Shown here piece by piece: positions 23,225 to 33,722 of a stretch of DNA of 64,000 nucleotides (positions are counted from its first letter, which is position 1; each line of letters opens with the position of its first letter). Location of the stretch: assembly GCA_947479935.1 (NCBI GenBank), contig CANKBG010000007.1, positions 29,264 through 93,263 on the forward strand. The letters run 5' to 3'. The position numbers and the translations under genes were made by a program. The notes under the pieces are model-generated. The model searched no databases. It saw only the letters and a program-made list of their open reading frames with translations, and had not been told where the DNA came from. The stretch is from Comamonadaceae bacterium. GTDB lineage: Bacteria; Pseudomonadota; Gammaproteobacteria; Burkholderiales; Burkholderiaceae_C.

Positions 23225-23929
23225 ATGATCCAAATTCGTTGTTCAGGTGAACGCGGTTATGCAGACCATGGCTGGCTCAAGTCGTTTCACAGTTTTTCAT
23301 TTGCGGGTTACTACGACCCCGCCTTCATGGGTTGGGGTAATTTGCGCGTCATCAATGAAGATCGCATTGCCCCAGGCACGGGCTTTGGAACCCATGGCCA
23401 CAAGGACATGGAAATCATCAGCTATGTGTTGTCTGGCAACTTGGCCCACAAAGACAACATGGGCAATGTCAAAGGCATTCCGCCAGGCGATGTGCAGCGC
23501 ATGAGCGCAGGCAAAGGCGTGATGCACAGCGAGTTCAACCATGCGGAGGGCGAGACCACGCACTTCTTTCAAATTTGGATTGAGCCCAATGTGCTGGGCA
23601 TTGCGCCCAGTTATGAACAAAAAACAGTACCCAATGCCACCAAGCGCGGCGCCTTGAAGGTGGTGGCGTCACCTCAGGGTGAAGGCGACGCCGTCAAAAT
23701 TTCAGCAGACGCTACTTTGTATGCGGGCTTGTTAGATGGCGATGAAAAAGCAACTTTGGCCTTGAGCCCAGAACGCAAGGCCTATGTGCATCTCATTCGC
23801 GGCGAATTACAGGTGAATGGCCAAGCTTTGAAGGGTGGCGATGCCGCGCTCATTCAGGCTGAAACAAATCTTGAACTGACACACGGCAAGGATGCCGAGG
23901 TCTTGGTTTTTGACTTGGCTTCCCATTAA
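23225..23929 (+). CDS. Pirin family protein
   Basis: FSFAGYYDPAFMGWGNLRVINEDRIAPGTGFGTHGHKDMEIISYVLSG. Confidence 0.95.
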   Translation: MIQIRCSGERGYADHGWLKSFHSFSFAGYYDPAFMGWGNLRVINEDRIAPGTGFGTHGHKDMEIISYVLSGNLAHKDNMGNVKGIPPGDVQRMSAGKGVMHSEFNHAEGETTHFFQIWIEPNVLGIAPSYEQKTVPNATKRGALKVVASPQGEGDAVKISADATLYAGLLDGDEKATLALSPERKAYVHLIRGELQVNGQALKGGDAALIQAETNLELTHGKDAEVLVFDLASH

Positions 23930-23968
23930 TTTTGAAGCTTTAATTTTTATTTTTTCAGGAGTACTCAC

Positions 23969-24502
23969 ATGGCTAAATCAGTCGTTATTTATCATTCAGG
24001 TTACGGTCACACACAGCGCGTGGCGCAGTTCGTGGCACAAGGGGCCAATGCAGCATTGATCGCCATCGATGCCGATGGCAACATCACCGATGTTGATTGG
24101 GAAGCTTTGGACGCAGCCGATGCCATCATCTTTGGGTCACCAACTTACATGGGCATGGCCTCTTGGCAATTTAAGAAGTTTGCCGATGCTTCTTCTAAGC
24201 GTTGGTTCACCAGTGCCTGGAAGGACAAAGTGGCCGGTGGCTTCACCATCTCAGCCAGCCCTAGCGGCGACAAGTTGTCCACTCTTCAATACTTCATTAC
24301 CTTGTCCATGCAACAAGCCATGATATGGGTCGGCCAGCCTTCGCTGAACGATGGCACGCTGAACCGCATTGGTTCTAATTCAGGCGTGATGGCCCAAGTG
24401 GGCCCAACTAGCCCAGCTGAAGACATTCCACAGGGTGACTTGGACACAGCCAAGGCATATGGTGCGCGTGTGGCTGCTGTTGCCGCCAAATTGCGCGGCT
24501 AA
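23969..24502 (+). CDS. Flavodoxin / NAD(P)H:quinone oxidoreductase family protein
   Basis: VVIYHSGYGHTQRVAQFVAQGA; GSPTYMGMASWQFKKFAD. Confidence 0.9.
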   Translation: MAKSVVIYHSGYGHTQRVAQFVAQGANAALIAIDADGNITDVDWEALDAADAIIFGSPTYMGMASWQFKKFADASSKRWFTSAWKDKVAGGFTISASPSGDKLSTLQYFITLSMQQAMIWVGQPSLNDGTLNRIGSNSGVMAQVGPTSPAEDIPQGDLDTAKAYGARVAAVAAKLRG

Positions 24503-24555
24503 TCAGTTCTAAAACAGGTGCTGACATCAGTGCGTCCCACGTGGCCTCACTGTCT

Positions 24556-25311
24556 TTACTTTTGAAGCCCTTCAGTGGGCTTCACTGTTTCTAAAGAAGC
24601 GTTCACTGCACGGCGATCGTCAAACACAAAGCAATCGCCGTTATATTGCGAGCCATCAGTCTCTTCAAAATATTTCAAAATGCCACCCTCTAGTTGATAG
24701 GCGTGTGGCATTCCGTTTTGTTGCATGAAGATAGCCGCTTTTTCACAGCGAATACCGCCCGTGCAAAAACTGATGACCGTCTTGTCTTTCAACTCTTCCT
24801 TGTGGGCCATCAAGGCATCTGGAAATTCTGTGAATTTGGTGAGTCGCCAATCAATGGCGCCCTTGAAAGTGCCTTCGTCTACTTCATAGTCGTTGCGGGT
24901 GTCCAAAATGACCACAGGCCTGCCGTTGTCGTCAAAACCCTGATCTAGCCACCGCTTGGCCGTGGCCGGCGTCACGGCTGGCGCTCGGCCTTCAGTGGGT
25001 CGAATGGTGGGGTGGTTCATCCGGATGATCTCGCCCTTGACCTTGACCAGCATTTTGTGAAAGGGGGGTTCATCTGACCAACTTTCCTTGGGCTTGATGT
25101 CAGCAAACCTAGGATCTGTGTGGAGTTCAGCCACAAAACCTCTGACAGCCTCGGCGGGGCCTGCTAAAAATAAATTAATTCCTTCCTCGGCCAGCAAAAT
25201 CGTGCCTTTCAGCGCGCGCTTCAGGCAGCGTTCCAAGAGAACGAGGCGCAGTTCCGCAGCGTCCGGCAGGGGCACGAACTTGTATGTGGAAATATTAAGA
25301 ATTTTGTTCAC
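24556..25311 (-). CDS. trhO: tRNA uridine(34) hydroxylase / rhodanese-related sulfurtransferase
   Basis: LAEEGINLFLAGP; rhodanese loop SFCTGGIRCEKAA; GTG start at 25311 (VNKILNISTYKFVPL) preferred over the ORF-track start. Confidence 0.92.
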   Translation of the reverse strand: MNKILNISTYKFVPLPDAAELRLVLLERCLKRALKGTILLAEEGINLFLAGPAEAVRGFVAELHTDPRFADIKPKESWSDEPPFHKMLVKVKGEIIRMNHPTIRPTEGRAPAVTPATAKRWLDQGFDDNGRPVVILDTRNDYEVDEGTFKGAIDWRLTKFTEFPDALMAHKEELKDKTVISFCTGGIRCEKAAIFMQQNGMPHAYQLEGGILKYFEETDGSQYNGDCFVFDDRRAVNASLETVKPTEGLQK

Positions 25312-25356
25312 CCCCGTATTGTAGAAAACATCCAAAGCAGCTTCTACAATGGGCTC

Positions 25357-28300
25357 ATGTTTGTCCATTTGCGCCTCCATTCCGAGTTTTCCATTGTCGA
25401 TTCCACGTGTCGCATCGACGAAGTGGTGAAGGCTGCTGCAGACGATCATCAGCCTGCACTGGCCATCACCGATTTAAGCAACCTGTTCGGGGCCATTAAG
25501 TTTTACAAAGCAGCACGCGAACTGGGCGTGCAACCCATCTTGGGCGCAGAAATTTTCTTGGAAGGCTTGGGTGTTGAACCTCTGGCTTTGTCTCGGGTCA
25601 TGGTGTTGGTGCAAAGTTCTCAAGGCTATTTGAATTTATCTGAATTGCTGGCGCGGGCTTGGACGCAAAACATGGTCAAGACCAACGCCGTTGTGAAGTT
25701 GGCTTGGCTTGAAGAATTGTCTGAAGGCTTGATTTTGATTTCGGGCGCGCAAGCGGGCCCCGTGGGTCAAGCCTTGGTGCAAGGCGATACCTCGCGCGCC
25801 GCTGAAATTGCTTTGCAATTGGCTTCGATTTTTACCCACCGCTTTTATTTGGAGTTGCAGCGAACGGGCAGGCCTGAAGACAATGCCCATGTGATTGCAG
25901 CCGTCAAGTTGGCGGCCCGTTTGAATTTGCCTGTCGTCGCCACCCATCCCGTGCAGTTTTTGGCACCCGATGATTACGAATCACACGAGGCGCGTGTGTG
26001 TATTTCTGAGGGCGAAATTTTGGGCAATCAGCGTCGTGTGCGAAAGTTCACGCGTGATCAATATTTCAAATCGACTGAAGAAATGCAGGCACTTTTTGCG
26101 GATGTGCCAAGCGCCTTGGCCAATTCAGTCGAAATTGCCAAGCGGTGTAATTTAACGTTGGTGCTGGGCAAGCCGCAACTTCCCAATTACCCCACGCCTC
26201 TCACCGATGGCAAACCCATGCCCATTGAGGCGTATTTCCGTTTGCTTTCAGTTGAAGGTTTGGAGGAGCGCTTGGTGCACCTTTATCCAGACGCAGCCAA
26301 GAGAGAAATTGAGCGGCCTCGGTATGCGGAGCGTTTGGAATTTGAAATCAACACCATCTTGAACATGGGGTTCCCCGGTTACTTTTTAATCGTGGGCGAT
26401 TTCATCAATTGGGCGAAGAAGAATGGGTGCCCTGTGGGGCCAGGCCGAGGCTCAGGGGCAGGTTCGTTGGTTGCTTACTCTTTGAAAATTACCGATCTTG
26501 ACCCGTTGCAATACAACTTGCTGTTTGAGCGATTTTTAAATCCGGAGCGGGTTTCCATGCCCGACTTTGACATTGACTTTTGTCAGACCAATCGCGACCG
26601 TGTGATTGATTATGTGAAAGACAAGTATGGTCGCGATGCCGTGAGCCAAATTGCCACCTTTGGCACCATGGCAGCGCGGGCAGCCATTCGAGATGTTGGC
26701 CGTGTGCTCGACATGAGTTATATGTTTTGCGACGGCATTAGCAAGCTCATTCCGAACAAGCCAGGGCAGCACATTACCATCGATGGTGCCATCAAAGCTG
26801 AACCCATTTTGGCCGAGCGCTTGGAAAAAGAAGACGAAGTTAAAACCCTTTTAGCATTGGCGCAAAAACTCGAAGGCATGACGCGCAACGTGGGCATGCA
26901 TGCGGGAGGTGTTTTGATTGCCCCCGGTAAGCTCACAGATTTTTGTCCTTTGTACCAGCAACCCGGCAGTACTTCAGCGGTGAGCCAGTATGACAAAGAT
27001 GATGTGGAGGCTATTGGCCTGGTGAAGTTTGACTTCTTGGGCTTGGCCACCTTGACCATTTTGGAGTTGGCACGTGAGATGCTTGCCAAGCGTCATCAAG
27101 GCCAAGAGAATTTTGCGTTTGAGAATATTCCACTGAATGATGCTGCAACTTATAAGTTGTTTGCAGACGGGCGAACGGAGTCGGTGTTTCAATTTGAAAG
27201 TCGCGGCATGCAGGGCATGCTCAAGGATGCGCGGCCTTCACGATTGGAAGATTTGATTGCATTGAATGCGCTTTACCGTCCTGGCCCGATGGATTTGATT
27301 CCGAGTTTTGTGGCCCGCAAACACGGCCGTGAAGTGGTGGAGTATCCACATCCCTTGGTTGAGAAAGTGTTGTCTGAAACCTACGGCATCATGGTGTACC
27401 AAGAGCAGGTGATGCAAACGGCCCAAGTGCTAGGGGGTTATAGCTTGGGTGGCGCCGATTTGCTGCGTCGGGCCATGGGCAAGAAGAAGGCCGAGGAGAT
27501 GGCCGAGCATCGGGACATTTTCCGCAAAGGTGCTGGTGTCAATGGTTTGTCGGAAGCTAAAGCCGACGAAGTCTTCGACTTGATGGAAAAGTTTGCGGGA
27601 TACGGCTTCAACAAATCGCACGCTGCAGCTTATTCGTTGTTGGCCTATCACACGGGTTGGCTCAAGGTGCATTTCACTGCGGAATTTTTCTGCGCCAACA
27701 TGACCATTGAAATGGACGACACCGACAAACTGAAAGTGTTGTTTGAAGATGCGTTGAAGTTTGGCGTAAGCTTCGACCCACCTGATGTCAACCGTGGTAC
27801 ACATCGCTTTGAGCCAGTGTCCGATAAAGTAATTCGATATGGTTTGGGTGCCATCAAAGGCACAGGGCAGCAAGCCATCGACGCCATTGTGAAAGCGCGT
27901 GAAGAGGGCGGCCCTTTTACCAGTTTGTTTGATTTTTGTGTGCGTGTTGACCGCAGCCGATTGAACAAACGAAGCGTAGAGGCCTTGGTCAAGGCCGGTG
28001 CGTTTGACTCTTTGCAGCGCAACAGAGCATCCTTGGCGGCTTCTGTCGATCGCGCGTTTGAGTTTTCTGCCGCCACTGCAGCCAATGCCAATCAAGGCGG
28101 CTTGTTCGACATGATGGGCGACGATGCCCATGGGTCTAGCACCCAAGAACCCGATTTGGTTGACATGTTGCCGTGGGGTGTAAAGGAACAACTGACCCAA
28201 GAAAAGACAGCGGTCGGTTTTTATCTTTCTGGCCATTTATTTGATGCGGTAGAGCGCGAAGTACGGTTGTTTGCCAAACGCAAAATAGACGATTTAATAG

Positions 28301-28845
28301 ACAGTCGTGAACCTCAATTGTTGGCAGGCATTGTGGGTGACTTGCGCATCATCAATGGCCAACGGGGTAAGTTGGCCATCTTTAAATTAGACGACAAGAG
28401 TGCGGCGATGGAAGCCACGGCCGACGAGGCCATGATCAATGCCAACCGTCACTTGCTCAAAGACGATGAACTGATCATCGTCATGGCCAAGATGCAGCCC
28501 GATCGATTCTCGGGAGGTTATCGTTTGTCCATTCAGCAAGTTTGGGATCTGCCCTCTGCGCGTTGTCGCTTTGGCAAATACTTGCGCGTAGCAGTGAATG
28601 GCCGAGCCCCTGAGGTCGCGCAGTTGGTCAAGGCATTTCCGCCTCAACGAGAAATGACGGATCAAGGCGAGTTATTCAGAGGTTTGTCCGTTCGCTTAAA
28701 ACTAGAGCGCAAAGCTGACAACGTGTCGGCAAGTGCCGAACTGCTGTTGGGTGAACAAGCCAAATTCTTCCCCAGCGATGCAGCCCTTTCCAGCTGGATC
28801 GCCCAAGCCGACCAAGGGAAAGCCGAAATCGTCTACGAGAACTAA
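25357..28845 (+). CDS. dnaE: DNA polymerase III subunit alpha
   Basis: 1162 aa; PHP domain FVHLRLHSEFSIVDST; PDFDIDFCQTNRDRVIDYV catalytic motif. Confidence 0.98.
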   Translation: MFVHLRLHSEFSIVDSTCRIDEVVKAAADDHQPALAITDLSNLFGAIKFYKAARELGVQPILGAEIFLEGLGVEPLALSRVMVLVQSSQGYLNLSELLARAWTQNMVKTNAVVKLAWLEELSEGLILISGAQAGPVGQALVQGDTSRAAEIALQLASIFTHRFYLELQRTGRPEDNAHVIAAVKLAARLNLPVVATHPVQFLAPDDYESHEARVCISEGEILGNQRRVRKFTRDQYFKSTEEMQALFADVPSALANSVEIAKRCNLTLVLGKPQLPNYPTPLTDGKPMPIEAYFRLLSVEGLEERLVHLYPDAAKREIERPRYAERLEFEINTILNMGFPGYFLIVGDFINWAKKNGCPVGPGRGSGAGSLVAYSLKITDLDPLQYNLLFERFLNPERVSMPDFDIDFCQTNRDRVIDYVKDKYGRDAVSQIATFGTMAARAAIRDVGRVLDMSYMFCDGISKLIPNKPGQHITIDGAIKAEPILAERLEKEDEVKTLLALAQKLEGMTRNVGMHAGGVLIAPGKLTDFCPLYQQPGSTSAVSQYDKDDVEAIGLVKFDFLGLATLTILELAREMLAKRHQGQENFAFENIPLNDAATYKLFADGRTESVFQFESRGMQGMLKDARPSRLEDLIALNALYRPGPMDLIPSFVARKHGREVVEYPHPLVEKVLSETYGIMVYQEQVMQTAQVLGGYSLGGADLLRRAMGKKKAEEMAEHRDIFRKGAGVNGLSEAKADEVFDLMEKFAGYGFNKSHAAAYSLLAYHTGWLKVHFTAEFFCANMTIEMDDTDKLKVLFEDALKFGVSFDPPDVNRGTHRFEPVSDKVIRYGLGAIKGTGQQAIDAIVKAREEGGPFTSLFDFCVRVDRSRLNKRSVEALVKAGAFDSLQRNRASLAASVDRAFEFSAATAANANQGGLFDMMGDDAHGSSTQEPDLVDMLPWGVKEQLTQEKTAVGFYLSGHLFDAVEREVRLFAKRKIDDLIDSREPQLLAGIVGDLRIINGQRGKLAIFKLDDKSAAMEATADEAMINANRHLLKDDELIIVMAKMQPDRFSGGYRLSIQQVWDLPSARCRFGKYLRVAVNGRAPEVAQLVKAFPPQREMTDQGELFRGLSVRLKLERKADNVSASAELLLGEQAKFFPSDAALSSWIAQADQGKAEIVYEN

Positions 28846-28847
28846 AT

Positions 28848-28959
28848 TTAATTGGGGGCATTAATTGGGGTCAGATCACAATTAATTTTTTAATCACATG
28901 TTGATCAGTGATCGAAGAAAATTAATTGTGATCTGACCCCAATTAATGCCCCCAATTAA
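28848..28959. repeat. Perfect 42-bp inverted repeat (arms 28848-28889 and 28918-28959, 28-nt spacer), REP/BIME- or MITE-like
   Basis: ttaattgggggcattaattggggtcagatcacaattaatttt and its exact reverse complement, between convergent dnaE and tolA. Confidence 0.93.
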
Positions 28960-28998
28960 TGCTTTCCGGAACAGGGCAGGCCGGCTGCGCGAGTCTTA

Positions 28999-29955
28999 TC
29001 AGTCTTTGGGGCGGAAGCTGATTTCTAGAAAGGGTGGCACGCGGCCATCTTCATCTCTAGGCAGTGTGGCGGTTTTGTCGATGGCTTTGAGCACGGCTTC
29101 GTCCCAGGCTTTGTTGCCACTGCTGGACAACAATTTGCGGCTGATGATGGTGCCATCGGGAGAGGTGCGCACTTCGACTTCGGCTTTTGGATTGCCGGCC
29201 ACATCTTCAGTGAAGGTGATGTTGGGCTTGATGCGTGCGCGGATTCGGCCGGCGTAACTGGGCGACGGGCCAGAAGACTTCAGGGCGGTTCCTTTAGAGT
29301 TTTCATCGCCCGATGCACCAGCCATGCCTTGCATGCGTTTCAAGTTTTCGTTGCGAAGCGCCTCAGCGCGTTTTTCATCAGCGGCTGCTTTTTTCGCTTC
29401 CTCTTTGGCTTTGACGGCTGCTTGCTCTTTCTTCAGAGCCTCTTCCTTTTTCTTTTTCTCAATCTCTTTTACTTTTTCCCTCTCTTTTTCTTTGGCCTTT
29501 TCCTTGTCTAATTTTTCCTTCTCGAGCTTGTCTTTTTCAATCTTCTTTTTCTTTTCTAGCTCATCGGCTTTTTTCTCTTCCAGTTTCTTTTTCTCTTTTT
29601 CTTTTTTCAGTGCAATGTCAGCAGCCTCACGCTCAGCCTGTGCGTTGACTTTGGGTGCAACGGGTGGCGTTGGCTTGGGTTCTGGCTTGGGCTCTACAGC
29701 TTTGATGGGTTCTGGCGGCTTCACGGGTTCTGGGGGGGGAGTGGGCTCGGGCTCATTGGCGGCAGGCGCAGCCTCTTGTGGCAATGCTGACCACAATTCA
29801 GCAGATGCTGAAAGCGTGTTGGGTTCTGTTTTCCATTGAATACCCCAAGTCAGGGCCGCCAATAAAAGCAAGTGCATGAACAATGCAAACGACAACGATC
29901 TGCCAAAGCCCCCTGTGGGAGGTGGTGCAAATTCGGTGTAAGCAATGGCGTTCAT
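28999..29955 (-). CDS. tolA: Cell envelope integrity protein TolA
   Basis: N-terminal TM, long Lys/Glu-rich coiled region, TonB/TolA C-terminal domain; adjacent tolR and tolQ. Confidence 0.92.
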   Translation of the reverse strand: MNAIAYTEFAPPPTGGFGRSLSFALFMHLLLLAALTWGIQWKTEPNTLSASAELWSALPQEAAPAANEPEPTPPPEPVKPPEPIKAVEPKPEPKPTPPVAPKVNAQAEREAADIALKKEKEKKKLEEKKADELEKKKKIEKDKLEKEKLDKEKAKEKEREKVKEIEKKKKEEALKKEQAAVKAKEEAKKAAADEKRAEALRNENLKRMQGMAGASGDENSKGTALKSSGPSPSYAGRIRARIKPNITFTEDVAGNPKAEVEVRTSPDGTIISRKLLSSSGNKAWDEAVLKAIDKTATLPRDEDGRVPPFLEISFRPKD

Positions 29956-29978
29956 GCGAAATGGTTCGTGCGAGCGAC

Positions 29979-30398
29979 TTAGGGTGCCAACTGGACAGAC
30001 AATCCCACACGCTGAATGCCTGCGCGCTGCAAAGTGTCCATGACCTTGACCACCGTTTCATATTTCACATTGCGATCAGCACTGATCACCACCGCAGAAT
30101 TTGCCTGGCCTGTTTGTGCCACACGCACTGAGTTGGCCAAACTGTCCAAGTTAATTTTGGAAGTTTTGCTGTCATTGACAATTTCTAAGCTATCGTCTTT
30201 TTGAACCAAAATTTGAATCACTTGGTCGGGCTGCTTGGTGGCTTTGCCTACGCTGGGCAAATCAATCACGCTGGGCGTGATCATGGGTGCGGTGACCATG
30301 AAAATAATGAGCAATACCAACATCACATCAATAAAGGGCACCATGTTGATTTCATTGATGGTACGCCGGCCTCGGCCGCGAGAGGAAAGAGCTGGCAT
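29979..30398 (-). CDS. tolR: Biopolymer transporter TolR/ExbD
   Basis: INEINMVPFIDVMLVLLIIFMVTAPM. Confidence 0.95.
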   Translation of the reverse strand: MPALSSRGRGRRTINEINMVPFIDVMLVLLIIFMVTAPMITPSVIDLPSVGKATKQPDQVIQILVQKDDSLEIVNDSKTSKINLDSLANSVRVAQTGQANSAVVISADRNVKYETVVKVMDTLQRAGIQRVGLSVQLAP

Positions 30399-30416
30399 GT
30401 ATGTGCTCCTAAAAGA

Positions 30417-31148
30417 TTAATGGCCAGATGCAGTGAAGCCTGTACCTGCAGGGTTGACACCACCTGCACCCGTTGACCCCCCCAGGCTTCTTTGCAAGAT
30501 ATTTGAAAATTCTTCAATGAAAGTTTCAAGCTTAATAGCCACTCGGTCAATGTCTCGTGCAAATCGGTTGTAAGCCACCACGGCTGGAATGGCCGCAAAC
30601 AGTCCGATGGCGGTGGCCACCAAGGCTTCGGCAATGCCGGGTGCCACTGTGGCCAGGGTTACTTGTTGCATATTGGCCAAGCCTGTGAAAGCGTGCATGA
30701 TGCCCCAAACGGTGCCAAATAAGCCAACATAGGGCGAGACGGAACCTACGGATGCCAAAAATGCCAATTGCGATTCAGCCACATCCATCTCTCTCTGAAA
30801 ACTGGCACGCATAGCGCGGCGAGCACCATCCAACAGCGTGCCCGCATCAGAGATGCGTCGCTCACGCAGTTTCTGATATTCACGCATGCCGCTGGCAAAA
30901 ATTCGCTCCATCGGTCCCGCTAGTTTTGAATTTTGTACTGCGCCTGAAAACAAATCATTTAAGCTGGTGCCCGACCAAAACTGCTGCTCAAACTCCTCGT
31001 TCAAAGTTTGGATACGTTTGATGGCAGTGAGTTTGCGCACGATGGCCGCCCAACTGGAGATAGAGATGGCCATGAGAATGACCATGACCAACTGGACCAC
31101 AAAACTGGCGTGCAAAACAAGTTGCAAAATGGACATGTCTTGGTTCAT
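30417..31148 (-). CDS. tolQ: TolQ proton channel subunit
   Basis: TVWGIMHAFTGLANMQQVTLATVAPGIAEALVATAIGLFAAIPAVVAYN. Confidence 0.96.
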   Translation of the reverse strand: MNQDMSILQLVLHASFVVQLVMVILMAISISSWAAIVRKLTAIKRIQTLNEEFEQQFWSGTSLNDLFSGAVQNSKLAGPMERIFASGMREYQKLRERRISDAGTLLDGARRAMRASFQREMDVAESQLAFLASVGSVSPYVGLFGTVWGIMHAFTGLANMQQVTLATVAPGIAEALVATAIGLFAAIPAVVAYNRFARDIDRVAIKLETFIEEFSNILQRSLGGSTGAGGVNPAGTGFTASGH

Positions 31149-31555
31149 TGAAGTACTTCCAAAATTTGGGCCGGAATGCGGCCAGGTTTCATGGTTTGGC
31201 TGTCTACCCAGCCAATTCTTATCGTGCCTTCAGCTAACAAATTGCGTTCACCCTTCGCATTTAACCAAGCTTGTTGAGTTAACACCAAGCTGGCGCGCCC
31301 TTTTTCTGTGGTTTGCGCCGTGACTTCCAACAAGTCATCGAGACGAGCCGGCAAAAAATATTTAATTTGAGTTTCACTGACCACAAAAATACCGCTACTT
31401 TGAGCCTTCAGCGATTGTTGTTCAATGCCCAGGGACCGCAGCCATTCAGTGCGTGCACGTTCAAAAAACTTCAAGTAGTTGGCGTAAAAAACAATGCCGC
31501 CAGCGTCGGTGTCTTCCCAGTAAATGCGAATTGGAAATTTAAATGCAGATTTCAT
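31145..31555 (-). CDS. ybgC: Tol-Pal-associated acyl-CoA thioesterase
   Basis: [37 protein letters not shown]; start MKSAFKF. Confidence 0.94.
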   Translation of the reverse strand: MKSAFKFPIRIYWEDTDAGGIVFYANYLKFFERARTEWLRSLGIEQQSLKAQSSGIFVVSETQIKYFLPARLDDLLEVTAQTTEKGRASLVLTQQAWLNAKGERNLLAEGTIRIGWVDSQTMKPGRIPAQILEVLQ

Positions 31556-32085
31556 GCGCGAGCGCGTCCTGCTTGCCGGTCCGCCAGTACTTCGTGAGGG
31601 CGAAGCTGTGGGGCTAAACCTTCTAACACCGCATTCACATATTTGTGGCCATCGGTACCGCCAAATTCTTTGGCCAACTCGATGCACTCGTTCAGACTCA
31701 CGCGCCATGGCACGTCGAGACATTGCTTCATTTCAAAAACACCAATCCACATGACGGCACGTTCAATGGGGGAGATTTCAGCCAAGCTGCGATCAAGCAA
31801 AGGCAATATCAAATTGTCGAGTTCTGTAGCTTGCTCAGCGCAACCATACAAAAGAGCATCGTAGTGCGCTGAGTCTGCTTTGTGAAAGCCAGACAAATCG
31901 CGCGTGAAGATATCCACGTCGGCGGCTTCGTTTTTGCCGACCAAAACTTGATAAAGCGCTTGGAGTGCAAATTCACGCGCACGACTGCGGGCCGATTTGC
32001 TGGCCGATTTGCCAGGCTTGCGCCCCACAGGTTTGACCGTGCTTGAAGGCTTGGATGGGGCCGAATGTTCTGTGGGCCCGCTCAT
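31552..32085 (-). CDS. nusB: Transcription antitermination factor NusB
   Basis: [13 protein letters not shown]...; [16 protein letters not shown]. Confidence 0.96.
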   Translation of the reverse strand: MSGPTEHSAPSKPSSTVKPVGRKPGKSASKSARSRAREFALQALYQVLVGKNEAADVDIFTRDLSGFHKADSAHYDALLYGCAEQATELDNLILPLLDRSLAEISPIERAVMWIGVFEMKQCLDVPWRVSLNECIELAKEFGGTDGHKYVNAVLEGLAPQLRPHEVLADRQAGRARA

Positions 32086-32576
32086 GCCAGTTCCTCATCG
32101 TCCATGTCTTCGTCTTCAATCGACAAGTCTTCCAAAAGCATGGCCATCTCGACCGCCACACGCGCCGCATCGCGCCCTTTTTCCGTTTGACGCGCAACGG
32201 CTTGTTCTAAATTTTCAGTGGTCAAAATGGCGTTGGCAATGGGCACGTTGTAATCGAGAGCAATACGGCTCACGCCAGCCCCTGATTCATTGGCCACCAG
32301 TTCAAAATGATAGGTTTCGCCGCGAATGATGCAACCCAAGGCCACCAACGCATCGTATTCGCCCCGCTCAGCCATGGCTTGAAGTGCAATTGGCACTTCC
32401 AATGCACCTGGCACCAAGACGTGGTCAATGTCGTGCACGCCCAATTTTTCCAACTCGTGAATGCAAGCCACTGCCAAGGCATTGGTGATCTCTTCATTGA
32501 AGCGTGCTTGCACAATGCCAATGTGCAGACCCAAACCGTCCAACTCTTGTTCAATACCTTTGTTTGCGCCTAGCAT
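32082..32576 (-). CDS. ribH: 6,7-dimethyl-8-ribityllumazine synthase
   Basis: [38 protein letters not shown]. Confidence 0.97.
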   Translation of the reverse strand: MLGANKGIEQELDGLGLHIGIVQARFNEEITNALAVACIHELEKLGVHDIDHVLVPGALEVPIALQAMAERGEYDALVALGCIIRGETYHFELVANESGAGVSRIALDYNVPIANAILTTENLEQAVARQTEKGRDAARVAVEMAMLLEDLSIEDEDMDDEELA

Positions 32577-32578
32577 TT

Positions 32579-33712
32579 TTATTCCTTAGGGATGTAACCA
32601 GTGACCTCAACGCCATAACCCGCCATGCTGGGCATGCGTCGGGGTTGGCCCATGAGTTTCATTTTGTGCACGCCACACTCGCGAACAATCTGCACGCCGA
32701 CACCATAGGTGCGCAAGTCCATTTTGCTTTTGGCCGGCGCTTGCGCTGAACGCGCGCGACCTTCAAATTGAGCTAACAGCTGGTCCGCGCTTTCGCCGCA
32801 GTTCAATAACACTGCAACGCCTTGGCCTTGCTTGTTGATGTAGTTGAGGCTGTTTTCCAAACTCCATGAGTGCATTCTGCGGCCTACTTCCAGCATATCG
32901 AAAACCGACAAAGGTTCATGCACGCGCACAGGCACCTCTTCGTCGGCACCCCAAGATCCTTTGACCAACGCCAAGTGAAGCGATTGGCTGGGCTTGTCCT
33001 TGAAGGCGTGGGCAGTGAATTCGCCGTAGGCTGTTTGCAAAACACGGGTGCCCACTTTTTCGACCAAGGACTCAGTTCGATTGCGGTATTCGATGAGGTC
33101 GGCGATGGTGCCAATTTTGAGGCCGTGCTCGGCTGCAAAAATTTGCAGATCGGGCAAGCGCGCCATGGTGCCATCGTCTTTCATAATTTCGCAAATGACG
33201 GAAGAAGCGCTGCAACCGGCCATCAGGCCTAAATCGCAACCGGCTTCAGTGTGGCCCGCTCGCATGAGCACGCCGCCGTCGACGGCTTGCAAAGGAAACA
33301 CATGGCCTGGTTGTACCAAGTCGGTGGCTTTTGCATGGGCAGCCACCGCAGTCTTGACGGTCAAGGCGCGGTCTGCGGCTGAAATGCCGGTGGTCACGCC
33401 TTCAGCGGCCTCAATAGACACTGTGAATGCAGTGCTGTATACCGTGCCATTGTTGGCGGCCATGGGGGGTAGTTTTAAATGCTCGCAACGCTCGCGTGTG
33501 AGTGTGAGGCAAATCAGGCCGCGTCCAAAGCGCGCCATGAAGTTAATGGCTTCTGCGGTAATGTGGTCAGAGGCAATGATCAAGTCGCCTTCGTTTTCAC
33601 GGTCTTCGTCGTCCACCATGATGACAATTTTTCCTGCGCGCAAGTCGGCCACAATTTCTGCCACAGGCGAAATTTGGACGGGCGTCAGTTGACGGCTAGG
33701 ATTCGAGCTCAT
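32579..33712 (-). CDS. ribBA: Bifunctional 3,4-dihydroxy-2-butanone-4-phosphate synthase / GTP cyclohydrolase II-like
   Basis: [32 protein letters not shown]-terminal GTP cyclohydrolase II-like domain; start MSSNPSRQ. Confidence 0.95.
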   Translation of the reverse strand: MSSNPSRQLTPVQISPVAEIVADLRAGKIVIMVDDEDRENEGDLIIASDHITAEAINFMARFGRGLICLTLTRERCEHLKLPPMAANNGTVYSTAFTVSIEAAEGVTTGISAADRALTVKTAVAAHAKATDLVQPGHVFPLQAVDGGVLMRAGHTEAGCDLGLMAGCSASSVICEIMKDDGTMARLPDLQIFAAEHGLKIGTIADLIEYRNRTESLVEKVGTRVLQTAYGEFTAHAFKDKPSQSLHLALVKGSWGADEEVPVRVHEPLSVFDMLEVGRRMHSWSLENSLNYINKQGQGVAVLLNCGESADQLLAQFEGRARSAQAPAKSKMDLRTYGVGVQIVRECGVHKMKLMGQPRRMPSMAGYGVEVTGYIPKE

Positions 33713-33722
33713 GTCACTTCTT

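Noticed and set aside
27430-28236. 268-aa - strand ORF
   Set aside because: Antisense to dnaE.
29324-29839. Ser/Phe-rich 171-aa + strand ORF
   Set aside because: Reverse complement of the Lys/Glu-rich tolA coiled region; a low-complexity artefact.
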